A stretch of DNA of 64,000 nucleotides from the NCBI RefSeq assembly GCF_023703085.1, contig NZ_JAMQJY010000001.1, positions 620,001-684,000 of the forward strand, read 5' to 3'. The notes below the pieces were generated by a model. It was not told where the DNA came from and ran no database searches. It saw only the letters and a list, made by a program, of their open reading frames with translations. A program made the position numbers and the translations under genes. Positions 8,935-17,805 of the stretch are shown piece after piece. Position 1 is the first letter of the stretch. Each line of letters begins with the position of its first letter. The DNA is from Alkalicoccobacillus plakortidis. Lineage in GTDB: Bacteria; Bacillota; Bacilli; Bacillales; Bacillaceae_D.

Positions 8935-9186
8935 TTACATCGACATTAAATTATAAATTCCTGCACTTAAAGGTAATGTAAAAGTTAGCAGACCTAACAT
9001 GAAATAGCCTACTTTGTGCGTCCATTTTTCTTCCTGCCATACGGCGATAATGGTGATCGTTAAAAATAGTAAACCTACATACAAAAATAAAACTGTTTCT
9101 GCAGACCCGGTAAGTGGGTGAGTGAAACTTTCAATTAAATACCACACCAGAAAAATCAACGCGAAGAATCGAGCTGTTTTATACAA
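8935..9186 (-). CDS. Small three-helix membrane protein, unknown function
   Basis: 83-aa protein with three hydrophobic stretches (FFALIFLVWYLIESF, VLFLYVGLLFLTITIIAVW, VGYFMLGLLTFTLPLSAGI). The length and pattern resemble the small DUF3953-type membrane proteins of Bacillus, but this assignment is not certain. It is upstream of and co-directional with the 30-aa membrane peptide gene. A GGGGG-containing leader precedes the start. Confidence 0.6.
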   Translation of the reverse strand: MYKTARFFALIFLVWYLIESFTHPLTGSAETVLFLYVGLLFLTITIIAVWQEEKWTHKVGYFMLGLLTFTLPLSAGIYNLMSM

Positions 9187-9407
9187 CCTAACACCCCCAC
9201 CACTTTTATAACATATTAAGTACTATTTTCCTAGAAGGTTTGTGTACATTGTGCATTTAATAAGATTTCACGCACCTAATATACTTTCTATCCTTTCTAT
9301 TTCAGTGCCTCCAAAAAACAAATGTCTTTTTTTGTCGAATGTGTAACAAAAACAAAAGACCGTGTTATAGTATGAAAGAACTATTACTTTTTGCGGAGGT
9401 ATTTACT

Positions 9408-9725
9408 ATGAATAATGTACTATTAAAAAGAGATCTAACTGGTGAACAACTTTCTATTGTCCAGTCTGAGTTAGATAAAAAGTCTAAAAGCAAGGTCATA
9501 ATGTATCTATTGTGGTGGTTTACCGGTGGAGTTGGTGGACATCGTTATTATTTAGGTGATGTTGGTTATGCGATTGGAATGACTCTAACATTAGGTGGAT
9601 TTGGTTTCTGGGCACTTATAGATGTATTTTTCATTGGAAAAAGATTAGAAAAGAAAACAGAGATTCTTGAAAGAGATATCATTGAAAATGTTAAAAATTA
9701 TACAACTTCAAAAATAGCAAATTAA
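9408..9725 (+). CDS. TM2-domain membrane protein
   Basis: 105-aa protein whose central part has the TM2 domain: a helix ending in WWFTGGVGGHRYYLGD, then GYAIGMTLTLGGFGFWALID. The domain forms two membrane helices joined by a short loop. Its function is unknown in bacteria. ATG 9408 is chosen over upstream starts because GCGGAGG lies 9 nt before it. A possible extended -10 (TGTTATAGT, 9363-9371) lies upstream. It is transcribed alone, opposite to its neighbours, and ends at a strong terminator. Confidence 0.8.
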   Translation: MNNVLLKRDLTGEQLSIVQSELDKKSKSKVIMYLLWWFTGGVGGHRYYLGDVGYAIGMTLTLGGFGFWALIDVFFIGKRLEKKTEILERDIIENVKNYTTSKIAN

Positions 9726-9753
9726 AAAGAACCATTTTTTGGTTCTTTTTTTT
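9724..9753 (+). terminator. Rho-independent terminator of the TM2 gene
   Basis: AAAGAACC and GGTTCTTT flank a short T-rich loop and are followed by a run of T. It starts right after the stop codon. Confidence 0.9.
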
Positions 9754-9920
9754 ATTGAAATTATCTATATCTAAAGTGTTGAGCGGTCTAAATAATACGT
9801 TTCTAATTATTGATCTCTTTCCCTTAAACGGAGTTGTATTTTAAACTAATTTAGCTTGATGAAAAAAATGAGATAAATTCTTAGTTTAGTCTTACTGTGA
9901 CAAAACTCAGGTGAACCAAC

Positions 9921-10121
9921 TTACTTTTTAAGCTTTAATATAACAATAATGATAACGATCCAAAGTATAAGTGAGATAGGTATCGCATATATCAAACCTT
10001 TAAACAAGCCGCCTTTTTCTCTAACTGTAACCGCCTCCGACAAATATCTATACTGTTTTATCGGAAACATGAACACTATATTTAAATTAAATAAAACAAT
10101 TAACAAGTGGCATTCCTTCAT
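9921..10121 (-). CDS. Possible small membrane protein
   Basis: 66 codons at most. The C-terminal half is a clear transmembrane helix (GLIYAIPISLILWIVIIIVI) ending in KLKK. No good ribosome site precedes ATG 10121 or the internal ATG at 10070, and no family is recognised. It could be a remnant of a longer gene. The flanks, 9754-9920 and 10122-10317, show nothing else coding. Confidence 0.3.
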   Translation of the reverse strand: MKECHLLIVLFNLNIVFMFPIKQYRYLSEAVTVREKGGLFKGLIYAIPISLILWIVIIIVILKLKK

Positions 10122-10317
10122 GTATTAGATTAGATTTACTTTTATTCCAAGTATAGTGATTTCAAAAGTTTAAGCCGACTAAATTAGAAGTTGCCTCCTT
10201 ACATCTTTCAAATAGAATCTTTTCCTTTTTTACATTTAGATAAGGAATTAGGGACACATCGGGGGACATTTAATCTTACCCCTTCTAATATATTCAAAAT
10301 CCTAAAATACAAATAAA

Positions 10318-10343
10318 ACCCCAACACCCAAGGCGTCAGGGGT
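10318..10343 (-). terminator. glnA terminator
   Basis: On the minus strand ACCCC and GGGGT bracket an inner partial stem and are followed by TTTTATTT, just after the glnA stop. Confidence 0.8.
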
Positions 10344-10351
10344 CTCACTTA

Positions 10352-11701
10352 TTAATAAGTCTCTAAATATTGATCTCTTTCCCACGGGTGTACTTGCGTA
10401 CGGAACATGTCCCACTCGATTTCTTTTGCTTCGATAAAGTGCTCAACTGCGTGCTCGCCTAGAGCATCAACGATCACTTCGTCGGTTACAAGTTTGTTTA
10501 GAGCGTCTTTTAATGTTGCTGGAAGGTCATTGATTCCTTCTTCAATACGCTCTTCTTTGCTCATCACATAGATGTTGCGGTCTGTTGCTTCTGGTGGAGT
10601 CATTTTGTTTTTGACTCCGTCTAGTCCAGCTGCAAGCATTGCTGCAATAGCTAGGTATGGGTTAGCTGCTGGGTCTGGGCTACGTACTTCAATACGTGTG
10701 CTGATACCACGTGATGAAGGGATACGGATTAATGGTGAGCGATTACGCATCGACCATGCCACGTAAACTGGTGCTTCATATCCAGGTACTAAACGCTTAT
10801 ACGAGTTTACAATTGGATTCGTTAGGGCTGTGAATGCTTCTGCGTGTTTAAGAATTCCTGCAAGGAACTGCATAGCTGTTCTACTTAGCTGAGACTCCGT
10901 ATTTTCGTCGAAGAACACATTGCCTTTTTCATTAAATAGTGACATGTTGCAGTGCATACCTGATCCATTCACACCAAATAGTGGTTTAGGCATAAAGGTT
11001 GCATGCAGTCCGTGCTTACGAGCAATCGTTTTAACAACTAGCTTAAATGTTTGGATATTATCACACGTTGTGATGGCATCCGCATATTTAAAGTCAATTT
11101 CATGTTGTCCTGGAGCTACTTCGTGGTGAGATGCTTCAATTTCAAAGCCCATGTCTTCAAGCTCAAGCACGATATCACGACGGCAGTTTTCACCTAGATC
11201 TGTTGGAGCTAAGTCAAAGTATCCACCTTTATCATTTAACTCAAGGGTAGGTTCCCCTTTTTCATCATTCTTAAATAGGAAGAATTCAGGCTCTGGTCCA
11301 ATGTTAAAGTCCGTGAAGCCAAGCTCTTCTGCTTGCTTAAGAACACGCTTTAAGATTCCACGTGGATCGCCTTCAAATGGAGTAGGTTCTTCACCTGGTT
11401 TACCTGGTTGGTAAATATCACAAATCAAACGTGCTACTTTCCCTTTTTCAGGTGTCCACGGGAAGACAACCCATGTATCTAAGTCTGGATATAGATACAT
11501 ATCTGATTCTTCAATACGAACAAAACCCTCGATTGATGAACCATCAAACATCATCTTGTTGTCTAATGCTTTTGGAAGCTGATCAATTGGAATCTCAACG
11601 TTCTTAATGGTTCCTTGCAGATCAGTGAACTGCAAACGGATAAAACGAACGTTGTCCTCTTGAGCAATGCGTGTAATGTCTTCTTTTGAATATGATGACA
11701 T
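10352..11701 (-). CDS. glnA: Glutamine synthetase, type I
   Basis: 449 aa. It makes glutamine from glutamate, ammonia and ATP in the cytosol. Visible signatures are FDGSSIEGF (N-terminal beta-grasp), the metal/glutamate site [19 protein letters not shown], and the ATP-site region [19 protein letters not shown]. The length is standard for the GSI-alpha type of Gram-positives. ynbB lies directly upstream, as in B. subtilis, but the glnR repressor gene usually found between them is missing. A consensus sigma-A promoter lies in the gap, so glnA is probably monocistronic here. Confidence 0.98.
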   Translation of the reverse strand: MSSYSKEDITRIAQEDNVRFIRLQFTDLQGTIKNVEIPIDQLPKALDNKMMFDGSSIEGFVRIEESDMYLYPDLDTWVVFPWTPEKGKVARLICDIYQPGKPGEEPTPFEGDPRGILKRVLKQAEELGFTDFNIGPEPEFFLFKNDEKGEPTLELNDKGGYFDLAPTDLGENCRRDIVLELEDMGFEIEASHHEVAPGQHEIDFKYADAITTCDNIQTFKLVVKTIARKHGLHATFMPKPLFGVNGSGMHCNMSLFNEKGNVFFDENTESQLSRTAMQFLAGILKHAEAFTALTNPIVNSYKRLVPGYEAPVYVAWSMRNRSPLIRIPSSRGISTRIEVRSPDPAANPYLAIAAMLAAGLDGVKNKMTPPEATDRNIYVMSKEERIEEGINDLPATLKDALNKLVTDEVIVDALGEHAVEHFIEAKEIEWDMFRTQVHPWERDQYLETY

Positions 11702-11805
11702 AGTATGTACCTCTCCTTTATTCGAATGGATTTATAGGAAGAACATCTGCTTAAGGCATAGTTCGACTTATTTTTATATTTTACTATTTATATTCCCTAT
11801 CTCTC

Positions 11806-11834
11806 ATCCTACTAAACGTCTGTCCAATCGTCAA
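11806..11834 (-). promoter_or_regulatory. Sigma-A-type promoter for glnA
   Basis: On the minus strand TTGACG (11834-11829) and TAGGAT (11811-11806) are separated by exactly 17 nt, about 105 bp upstream of the glnA start. I saw no clear GlnR operator (TGTNAN7TNACA) in the 145-bp gap. Confidence 0.65.
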
Positions 11835-11846
11835 ATTCTGAATCTT

Positions 11847-13100
11847 CTAGTTTTTTGTAGGGTTTATTGCATCTAATGCTTGCATCACTGCGATCTTCAC
11901 ATGCTCGTAGGTTAATCCGCCTTGAACATATGCTGTGTAAGGTGGACGGATTGGACCATCCGCAGTTAATTCAATACTAGCCCCTTGTATAAAAGTACCA
12001 GCTGCCATAATCACATCGTCACTGTAACCTGGCATAAATCCAGGTTGTGGCGTTACATGTGCATTAATGGGTGAGGCTGCTTGAATTGCCTGACAAAATG
12101 TAATCATAGCTTCTGCATTCGGAAAATGCACCGCTTGAATCAGGTCTGTCCGTGTTTGATTCCACGCCGGTGTTGAATGGTAACCTGCAAGTTCCAACAT
12201 GGCCGCTGTAAAAATCGCTCCTTTTAAAGATTGAGAGACTACATGCGGGGCGAGGAAAAAGCCCTGATACATCTCAAGCAAGCTGTATAAGCTTGCGCCT
12301 CCTTCTGCACCTATACCTGGAGCAGCTAAACGATAGGAGGCGAGCTCAACATATTCTGCTTTGCCCGCAAGGTAACCACCTGTTTTTACAAGGCCACCAC
12401 CTGGATTTTTAATGAGTGATCCTGCGATTAAATCAGCGCCAACATGGCAGGGTTCCAATTCTTCGACAAATTCTCCGTAACAATTATCAACAAAAATGAC
12501 GACATCTTCTTTGATACTGCGAACATACTGAATCATGTCTTCTAGTTCTTTAATCGTGAAGGATGGTCTGTTCGCATAACCACAAGAGCGTTGGATACCA
12601 ATCATCTTTGTATTTGGATGAATAGCGTCTCTCACAGCTTGCTTATCTACTTGCCCGTCATCTAATAAAGGAATCGATTGATAGCTAATTCCAAACTCCT
12701 TTAATGATCCTTTTCCATTGCCACGTATTCCGACAATTTCTTCAAGTGTGTCATAAGGTGCACCAGTAATGTAGACTAATTCATCCTCTGGACGTAATAC
12801 GCCAAATAATGCCGTCGCGATGGCATGTGTGCCTGAAATGATTTGTGGTCGAACAAGTGCCGCTTCTGCTCCAAAAACGTCTGCATACACTTTTTCTAAC
12901 GTATCACGTCCCGCGTCATCATAGCCATATCCCGTAGAAGGAGTAAAATGAAAATCTGAAACCTGATGCTTTTTAAACGATTCCATCACTCTAAATTGGT
13001 TGTGAAGTGCAACCTCTTCAATTTGTTGATGCATGTGTTTAATTTGTTGCTCTGCTTTTGCAGCAAGAGTTTGTATATACTCTGGGTTCTGTAGATTCAT
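11847..13100 (-). CDS. ynbB: PLP-dependent methionine gamma-lyase-like protein (YnbB, 'aluminium resistance' family)
   Basis: 417 aa, fold-type I pyridoxal-phosphate enzyme. The PLP lysine is in GSLIKNPGGG near residue 240, and FVDNCYGEF holds the cofactor-contacting aspartate. It belongs to the family annotated as aluminium resistance or cystathionine beta-lyase-like; its physiological reaction is not settled. It starts 6 bp after the hflX stop codon, so the two are co-transcribed, the same order as ynbA-ynbB in B. subtilis. Confidence 0.9.
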   Translation of the reverse strand: MNLQNPEYIQTLAAKAEQQIKHMHQQIEEVALHNQFRVMESFKKHQVSDFHFTPSTGYGYDDAGRDTLEKVYADVFGAEAALVRPQIISGTHAIATALFGVLRPEDELVYITGAPYDTLEEIVGIRGNGKGSLKEFGISYQSIPLLDDGQVDKQAVRDAIHPNTKMIGIQRSCGYANRPSFTIKELEDMIQYVRSIKEDVVIFVDNCYGEFVEELEPCHVGADLIAGSLIKNPGGGLVKTGGYLAGKAEYVELASYRLAAPGIGAEGGASLYSLLEMYQGFFLAPHVVSQSLKGAIFTAAMLELAGYHSTPAWNQTRTDLIQAVHFPNAEAMITFCQAIQAASPINAHVTPQPGFMPGYSDDVIMAAGTFIQGASIELTADGPIRPPYTAYVQGGLTYEHVKIAVMQALDAINPTKN

Positions 13101-13106
13101 GAAGTT

Positions 13107-14372
13107 CTACTCCTGTTCTTGTTCACTTGCTTGTAATACGGTGGCTAGTGGGCTATCTGATTTCACAAAACCTGATGCGTTATAGCCATTTTTGTCTTCA
13201 TCCCACTCAAGACTTGTGACAATTGTATTGGTTTTAATTGTCGATAGTAACTTGCCATTAGACGGTTCAATCTCAACTTGATAGGCAAGCATTTTTTTAA
13301 TTAATTCACGCTCAATTTGACCAGACAATAAATCTACATCCTCCGGCTTATAGGCACTCATCTCAACAGATGGGTAGCTGTGATCTGGATAAAACGCACC
13401 AGTTCTTTTTTCTTCTTTATTATATATGAGTAGCTGCGGGATATGGCCTACATCCAACTCTTTGATTAGTTCTTGTACGGTGTGTTGATGTTGCTCGTAT
13501 TCATCATGTGAGCTATCCACTACGTGTAGAATCAAGTCAGCTTCTGCTAATTCTTCTAATGTCGACCTGAACGCTGCAATAAGTGATGTTGGCAGATCGC
13601 GTATAAAACCTACTGTGTCAGACAAAATGACCTCTAAACCGGATGGCAGACGAAATTGTCTTGTTGTTGGATCAAGCGTTGCAAACAGCATGTCCTCTTC
13701 TAAAATAGCAGACTCTGTTAAGCGATTAAGCAATGTCGATTTTCCGGCATTTGTATAACCTACAAGAGCAATTTGAATCACATGATTGTGCTTACGACGC
13801 TCGCGATAGCGTTTTCTATGTTCAACAACCGTTTTTAATTGGCGTTCAATATCCGTCATTCGGCGTTTGATATGTCTACGATCAGTTTCAAGCTGTGTTT
13901 CACCCGGACCCTTACTTCCAATTCCGCCACCTTGTCTAGATAAGGCAAGCCCTTGACCTGCTAATCGAGGTAATAAATAACTCAACTGCGCAAGTTCAAC
14001 CTGAAGCTTACCCTCTCTTGAATCTGCACGTTTAGCAAAAATATCTAATATTAATTGTGTACGATCTACCACGGTCACACCGGTTTCTCGGTTCACATTT
14101 CGAACTTGTCCTGTCGTCAATTCATCATTAAAGACAATTAAATCCGCTTCAAGTTCCTCTGCTAGTGCAGCTAGCTCGTCCACTTTACCGGCACCAATAT
14201 AAGTAGATGGTTCTACTTTTTTACGATTTTGCGTTAAGGTTGCAATAACCTCTCCGTCTACTGAGCGAACAAGACCATCTAGCTCTGTCATCGACTGCTC
14301 AAAACTTGCTTCATTCCCGTCGAATTGGCACCCCACTAGGATGACCCGTTCTTTTTTATTTTTATCTGTCAA
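13107..14372 (-). CDS. hflX: Ribosome-associated GTPase HflX (YnbA)
   Basis: 421 aa. It binds 50S subunits and helps rescue stalled or heat-damaged ribosomes. The N-terminal HflX domain includes the glycine-rich LARQGGGIGSKGPGETQLE followed by an arginine-rich coiled segment. The G domain shows GYTNAGKST (Walker A), a G2/G3 region with DTVGFIRDLP, and YNKEE in the NKxD position. It is followed closely by ynbB. Confidence 0.96.
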   Translation of the reverse strand: MTDKNKKERVILVGCQFDGNEASFEQSMTELDGLVRSVDGEVIATLTQNRKKVEPSTYIGAGKVDELAALAEELEADLIVFNDELTTGQVRNVNRETGVTVVDRTQLILDIFAKRADSREGKLQVELAQLSYLLPRLAGQGLALSRQGGGIGSKGPGETQLETDRRHIKRRMTDIERQLKTVVEHRKRYRERRKHNHVIQIALVGYTNAGKSTLLNRLTESAILEEDMLFATLDPTTRQFRLPSGLEVILSDTVGFIRDLPTSLIAAFRSTLEELAEADLILHVVDSSHDEYEQHQHTVQELIKELDVGHIPQLLIYNKEEKRTGAFYPDHSYPSVEMSAYKPEDVDLLSGQIERELIKKMLAYQVEIEPSNGKLLSTIKTNTIVTSLEWDEDKNGYNASGFVKSDSPLATVLQASEQEQE

Positions 14373-14400
14373 TGTCCATTCTTCCTTCCTTACACACGTA

Positions 14401-14425
14401 AGAAGCAGAATGTCACTCTGCTTCT
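14401..14425 (-). terminator. Terminator-like hairpin after spoVK
   Basis: AGAAGCAGA and TCTGCTTCT pair around a short loop between spoVK and hflX. The T run is weak, so read-through into hflX is possible. Confidence 0.6.
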
Positions 14426-14449
14426 CTTGTTCAATCAGATTGTCACTCT

Positions 14450-15394
14450 TTAGAGTTTATCATGAGTCTCGTAAAATTTGAAATCCTCAGCTGTTAACGA
14501 GATAAGTGCTTGTCGTTCATATAGATGATATTTCATTAAACGGACAGCCTGATGCCTAACTGCTTTTTCAATTAAATTACGCATATATCGACCATTACTA
14601 AATGTTGCTTCATTCTCTACACGTATATGCTTAATATGATCACGCACTAATTGTTCTGCATCCTTACTGAGTTGATAATCCCGTTCCCGAGCCATACCAT
14701 GTATCATTTCCATTAATTCCTGTGTTGAATAGTTAGGAAAGTCGATTGTAATTGGAAAACGTGACGGTAGCCCAGGATTTAGAGAGAGGAAATGGTCCAT
14801 TTCTTTTGAGTAGCCAGCGAGGATCAGGATAAAATCATGTAATTTGTCCTCCATACCTTTTACTAGCGTATCAATTGCTTCCTTCCCAAAATCTTTTTCT
14901 CCGCCTCTGGCAAGCGAGTAAGCCTCATCAATAAATAACACTCCACCACTCGCCTGTTTAATAAGATCTCTTGTTTTTTGTGCTGTATGTCCGATGTATT
15001 CTCCTACTAAATCTGCCCGCTCTGCCTCAATAAAATGTCCTTTAGATAACACTTTCATGTCATGAAAAAAACGCGCAATTACCCGAGCGACTGTTGTTTT
15101 ACCCGTTCCAGGATTTCCTTTAAAAATCATGTGTAACACTTGTTTATTTGTTTTTAGGCCCTGTAGCTCTCTACGTTGATTCATGTACAGCCAGGCATAG
15201 ATCTCCTTAACGAGACGTTTTACTTCATCTAAGCCTACATATTGCTTTAATTGCTCCTCAAATCGAATTAAGGTATCATGCGTTTGTTTTTCTTCTTCTG
15301 TCTGTAACCAATCATCAGTGCTAATGCCTTGAGCCTGTTGGTTTAGAACAACATTTATGCGCGCATTTTTCTTCACATTTGTTGGGTGATTCAT
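14450..15394 (-). CDS. spoVK: Stage V sporulation protein K, AAA ATPase
   Basis: 314 aa, CbxX/CfqX-type AAA+ ATPase needed for spore maturation in B. subtilis. Walker A is GNPGTGKTT, Walker B GGVLFIDEAYSL, sensor-1 region FILILAGY, arginine-finger region SRFPITIDFP. ATG 15394 is chosen because GGGGG lies 7 nt before it. It sits upstream of hflX as in B. subtilis (spoVK-ynbA-ynbB). Confidence 0.95.
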   Translation of the reverse strand: MNHPTNVKKNARINVVLNQQAQGISTDDWLQTEEEKQTHDTLIRFEEQLKQYVGLDEVKRLVKEIYAWLYMNQRRELQGLKTNKQVLHMIFKGNPGTGKTTVARVIARFFHDMKVLSKGHFIEAERADLVGEYIGHTAQKTRDLIKQASGGVLFIDEAYSLARGGEKDFGKEAIDTLVKGMEDKLHDFILILAGYSKEMDHFLSLNPGLPSRFPITIDFPNYSTQELMEMIHGMARERDYQLSKDAEQLVRDHIKHIRVENEATFSNGRYMRNLIEKAVRHQAVRLMKYHLYERQALISLTAEDFKFYETHDKL

Positions 15395-15547
15395 CACACA
15401 TCCCCCTTTATCATTCTCATCGGTGCAGTTCAGATGCTGTGTACACTTACTATACGCAGATGATTAAAAAGCGTGACAATCGCCTATTTTTTTCTTGATT
15501 CAGTTGTATGTACTGGTATACTGAAAAGAAAAGTGAGGAACCAACAT

Positions 15548-16552
15548 ATGCCTGAATTGTATACTCACCCTGAATTTGTTATTGATTTTCTTGATTCCCT
15601 CAGAGAAAAAGGACGTGCATCTTCAACCATTAAACGCTATAGCTATGACTTAGAAGATTTTTTTAAATGGATGATGAATGATCACAATAAAGACGCAGAG
15701 ACGGTTTGGTCCACACTAACACACGAACAGCTAGATACATTCTTTTTGTATCTTATGGAGAAAAGGGCCTACAAAGTACGAACAATTCGCAGAATAATTT
15801 CCGTTACGAAACAATTAGCAAAACATACGATTATGAGTGGCTTCATTTCACGACATCCGGCAACTGTATACGACGCACCGAAGCTGATGGTTACACCCTT
15901 AACACGTGAGGAATGGCTATCTAATAAAGAAGTGGAGCGTTTGCTTCAATCCGTTCAATCAGAAGATGGTTTAACTGAAAATCAACTCTTAGCTCGGCCA
16001 ATGTTAACGAAACGGAACGACTGGATTTTTTCATTATTTTTAATCTATGGTTTAACCTTACAGGAAGTTTCCCGAATGACCATGTTCGATATTCTCTTTG
16101 CGCAAAATCAGGTACGTATTCAATCTCATAGTGATTCAGCAAAAACAAGAGTCATCGATTTACGAGAAGAAGACAAACTGAAAGCATATGCGTATTATGA
16201 AATGATCCCGGAACCTGTACGACCGAGACAACATAGTAAGGAGCCCTTTCATATCGCATTTGATTTCCAACGCAAAACCTTCCACTGGTCTTATGAACAG
16301 GATCATCCAAAGGCATTAACCGAAATTGCCATTCAAAAAATGATTCGTAACGAGATCCAAAGAGCAGGATTACGAAAAGGAACATCTGCACAGCATTTAC
16401 GGCACACCTTTATCCTCCAACAGCTTTGTCAAGGAGCCTCTGTTGAAGAATTACAGAATCATCTCGGATTCTCCAGTGCGTTATCATTGGATCGTTGTTT
16501 GTTAACTCTTGACCATTTAACAGAAGAAGAACGACTTTTATTAAGCACATAA
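15548..16552 (+). CDS. Degenerate tyrosine-recombinase-like protein
   Basis: 334 aa with the two-domain layout of XerC/XerD-like recombinases: an N-terminal SAM-like core-binding domain (LREKGRASSTIKRYSYDLED) and a C-terminal catalytic fold. Catalytic positions are largely lost. The first arginine of the TGLRxSEL motif is threonine (YGLTLQEV, residue ~168). The HxLR histidine is glutamine (QHLR, ~281). The LGH histidine is phenylalanine (LGFSS), and the nucleophilic tyrosine is replaced in LDRCLLT (~315). Only the second arginine remains. ATG 15548 has a GTGAGG site. It is divergent from spoVK and shares a terminator with hfq. It may be a DNA-binding protein with no strand-exchange activity. 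Confidence 0.8.
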   Translation: MPELYTHPEFVIDFLDSLREKGRASSTIKRYSYDLEDFFKWMMNDHNKDAETVWSTLTHEQLDTFFLYLMEKRAYKVRTIRRIISVTKQLAKHTIMSGFISRHPATVYDAPKLMVTPLTREEWLSNKEVERLLQSVQSEDGLTENQLLARPMLTKRNDWIFSLFLIYGLTLQEVSRMTMFDILFAQNQVRIQSHSDSAKTRVIDLREEDKLKAYAYYEMIPEPVRPRQHSKEPFHIAFDFQRKTFHWSYEQDHPKALTEIAIQKMIRNEIQRAGLRKGTSAQHLRHTFILQQLCQGASVEELQNHLGFSSALSLDRCLLTLDHLTEEERLLLST

Positions 16553-16599
16553 AAAAGCTGCCAACGGTTGTTTGTACAAACCCGTTGGACAGCTTTTTT
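16551..16599. terminator. Bidirectional terminator between recombinase-like gene and hfq
   Basis: A-run, GCTG-CCAACGG, 14-nt loop, CCGTTGG-A-CAGC, T-run. It is nearly perfect in both directions and so ends both convergent genes. Confidence 0.92.
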
Positions 16600-16603
16600 G
16601 AAC

Positions 16604-16837
16604 CTACTCTTCTGATTCTGTTTTTAGTTGAACATTACGCTGTGGCGCAAATGTTGAGATAGCATGCTTATAAACAAGCTGCTGCTTTCCTTCTGTTTCG
16701 ACAATCACCGTGAAATTATCAAATCCTTTTATAAGACCACGTAATTGGAATCCGTTTAATAGAAACACCGTAATAGGAATCGAATCTTTACGTAGTTGAT
16801 TTAGAAATTGATCCTGAATGTTAATCCCTTGTTTCAT
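16604..16837 (-). CDS. hfq: RNA chaperone Hfq
   Basis: 77 aa. The hexameric Sm-like protein binds sRNA and mRNA. The Sm1 region reads [20 protein letters not shown] and the Sm2 segment [10 protein letters not shown] is in place (YKHAIST matches the family). ATG 16837 follows AGAGGAGGT. It is 40 bp downstream of miaA, the usual miaA-hfq pair. Confidence 0.97.
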   Translation of the reverse strand: MKQGINIQDQFLNQLRKDSIPITVFLLNGFQLRGLIKGFDNFTVIVETEGKQQLVYKHAISTFAPQRNVQLKTESEE

Positions 16838-16877
16838 CTGTATAGACCTCCTCTGTTTATAAGTATACATTCGTCAT

Positions 16878-17795
16878 TTACGATTGGTTTCCTTCAACAA
16901 AATTCTTAATTTGACTAAAAAGTACATCTTTCTCTTCAATACCAGCATCAAACCAAGTCATATCCATTTTATTTCGAAACCATGTTAGTTGTCGTTTGGC
17001 ATATCTGCGTGAATTTCGCTTTAATAACTCAATTGCTTCTGCTTTGCTGCATTCTCCACGCAAATACATAATAATTTCTTTGTAACCAATCGCTTGCGCA
17101 GAGGCGTGGTTATCCAATCCTCTATCCATAAGTGATTGCACTTCAGCTACCAAGCCATATTCAATCATTTTGTCGACTCGATTATTAATTCGTTGATACA
17201 ATGGCTCGCGATCTAGATCAATTCCGATACCAATAAACGGTCGAGTCGCTTCTTGAACTTGTTGTTTTGAAAATGGAATACCAGTCACTTGATGTACCTC
17301 TAAGGCACGAATCACACGCCTCACATTATTTGGGTGAATGTCTTTTGCTGCTTGTGCATCTACTTCTTCAAGTAGCTTGTGTACATATTCATTTCCCTTT
17401 TGAGCAGCATCCTTCTCTAGTGAATCTCGCAACTGTTTATCTTCAGGCTTGTCCACAAATTGATAACCGTGCGTAATTGATTGAATATATAAGCCGGTAC
17501 CACCAACAATAATGGGTAGTTTGTTTCGAACGGCCAGATCTTCGAGTATACGTGTGCATCTCTCTTGAAACTCCGCAACAGAAAAGGCTTCGTCTGGTTC
17601 TTTTATATCAATTAAATGATGAGGAACCCCGTCCATTTCTTCCGTTGTTACTTTGGCTGTTCCAATATCCATTCCCTTATAAATTTGCATGGAGTCGCCA
17701 CTAATTACTTCTCCATCTAATTCCTTTGCAAGACGAATCCCCAGATCTGATTTGCCAACGGCTGTTGGTCCAGCAATCACTAGTAGCTTTTTCAT
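16878..17795 (-). CDS. miaA: tRNA dimethylallyltransferase
   Basis: 305 aa. It adds the isopentenyl group to A37 of tRNAs reading UNN codons; MiaB, also in this window, then methylthiolates the base. The P-loop is GPTAVGKSDL, with SGDSMQIYKGMDIGTAK and the tRNA-binding GGTGLYIQS. It lies between a methyltransferase gene and hfq on the same strand. Confidence 0.97.
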   Translation of the reverse strand: MKKLLVIAGPTAVGKSDLGIRLAKELDGEVISGDSMQIYKGMDIGTAKVTTEEMDGVPHHLIDIKEPDEAFSVAEFQERCTRILEDLAVRNKLPIIVGGTGLYIQSITHGYQFVDKPEDKQLRDSLEKDAAQKGNEYVHKLLEEVDAQAAKDIHPNNVRRVIRALEVHQVTGIPFSKQQVQEATRPFIGIGIDLDREPLYQRINNRVDKMIEYGLVAEVQSLMDRGLDNHASAQAIGYKEIIMYLRGECSKAEAIELLKRNSRRYAKRQLTWFRNKMDMTWFDAGIEEKDVLFSQIKNFVEGNQS

Positions 17796-17805
17796 TATTG
17801 CAGCC

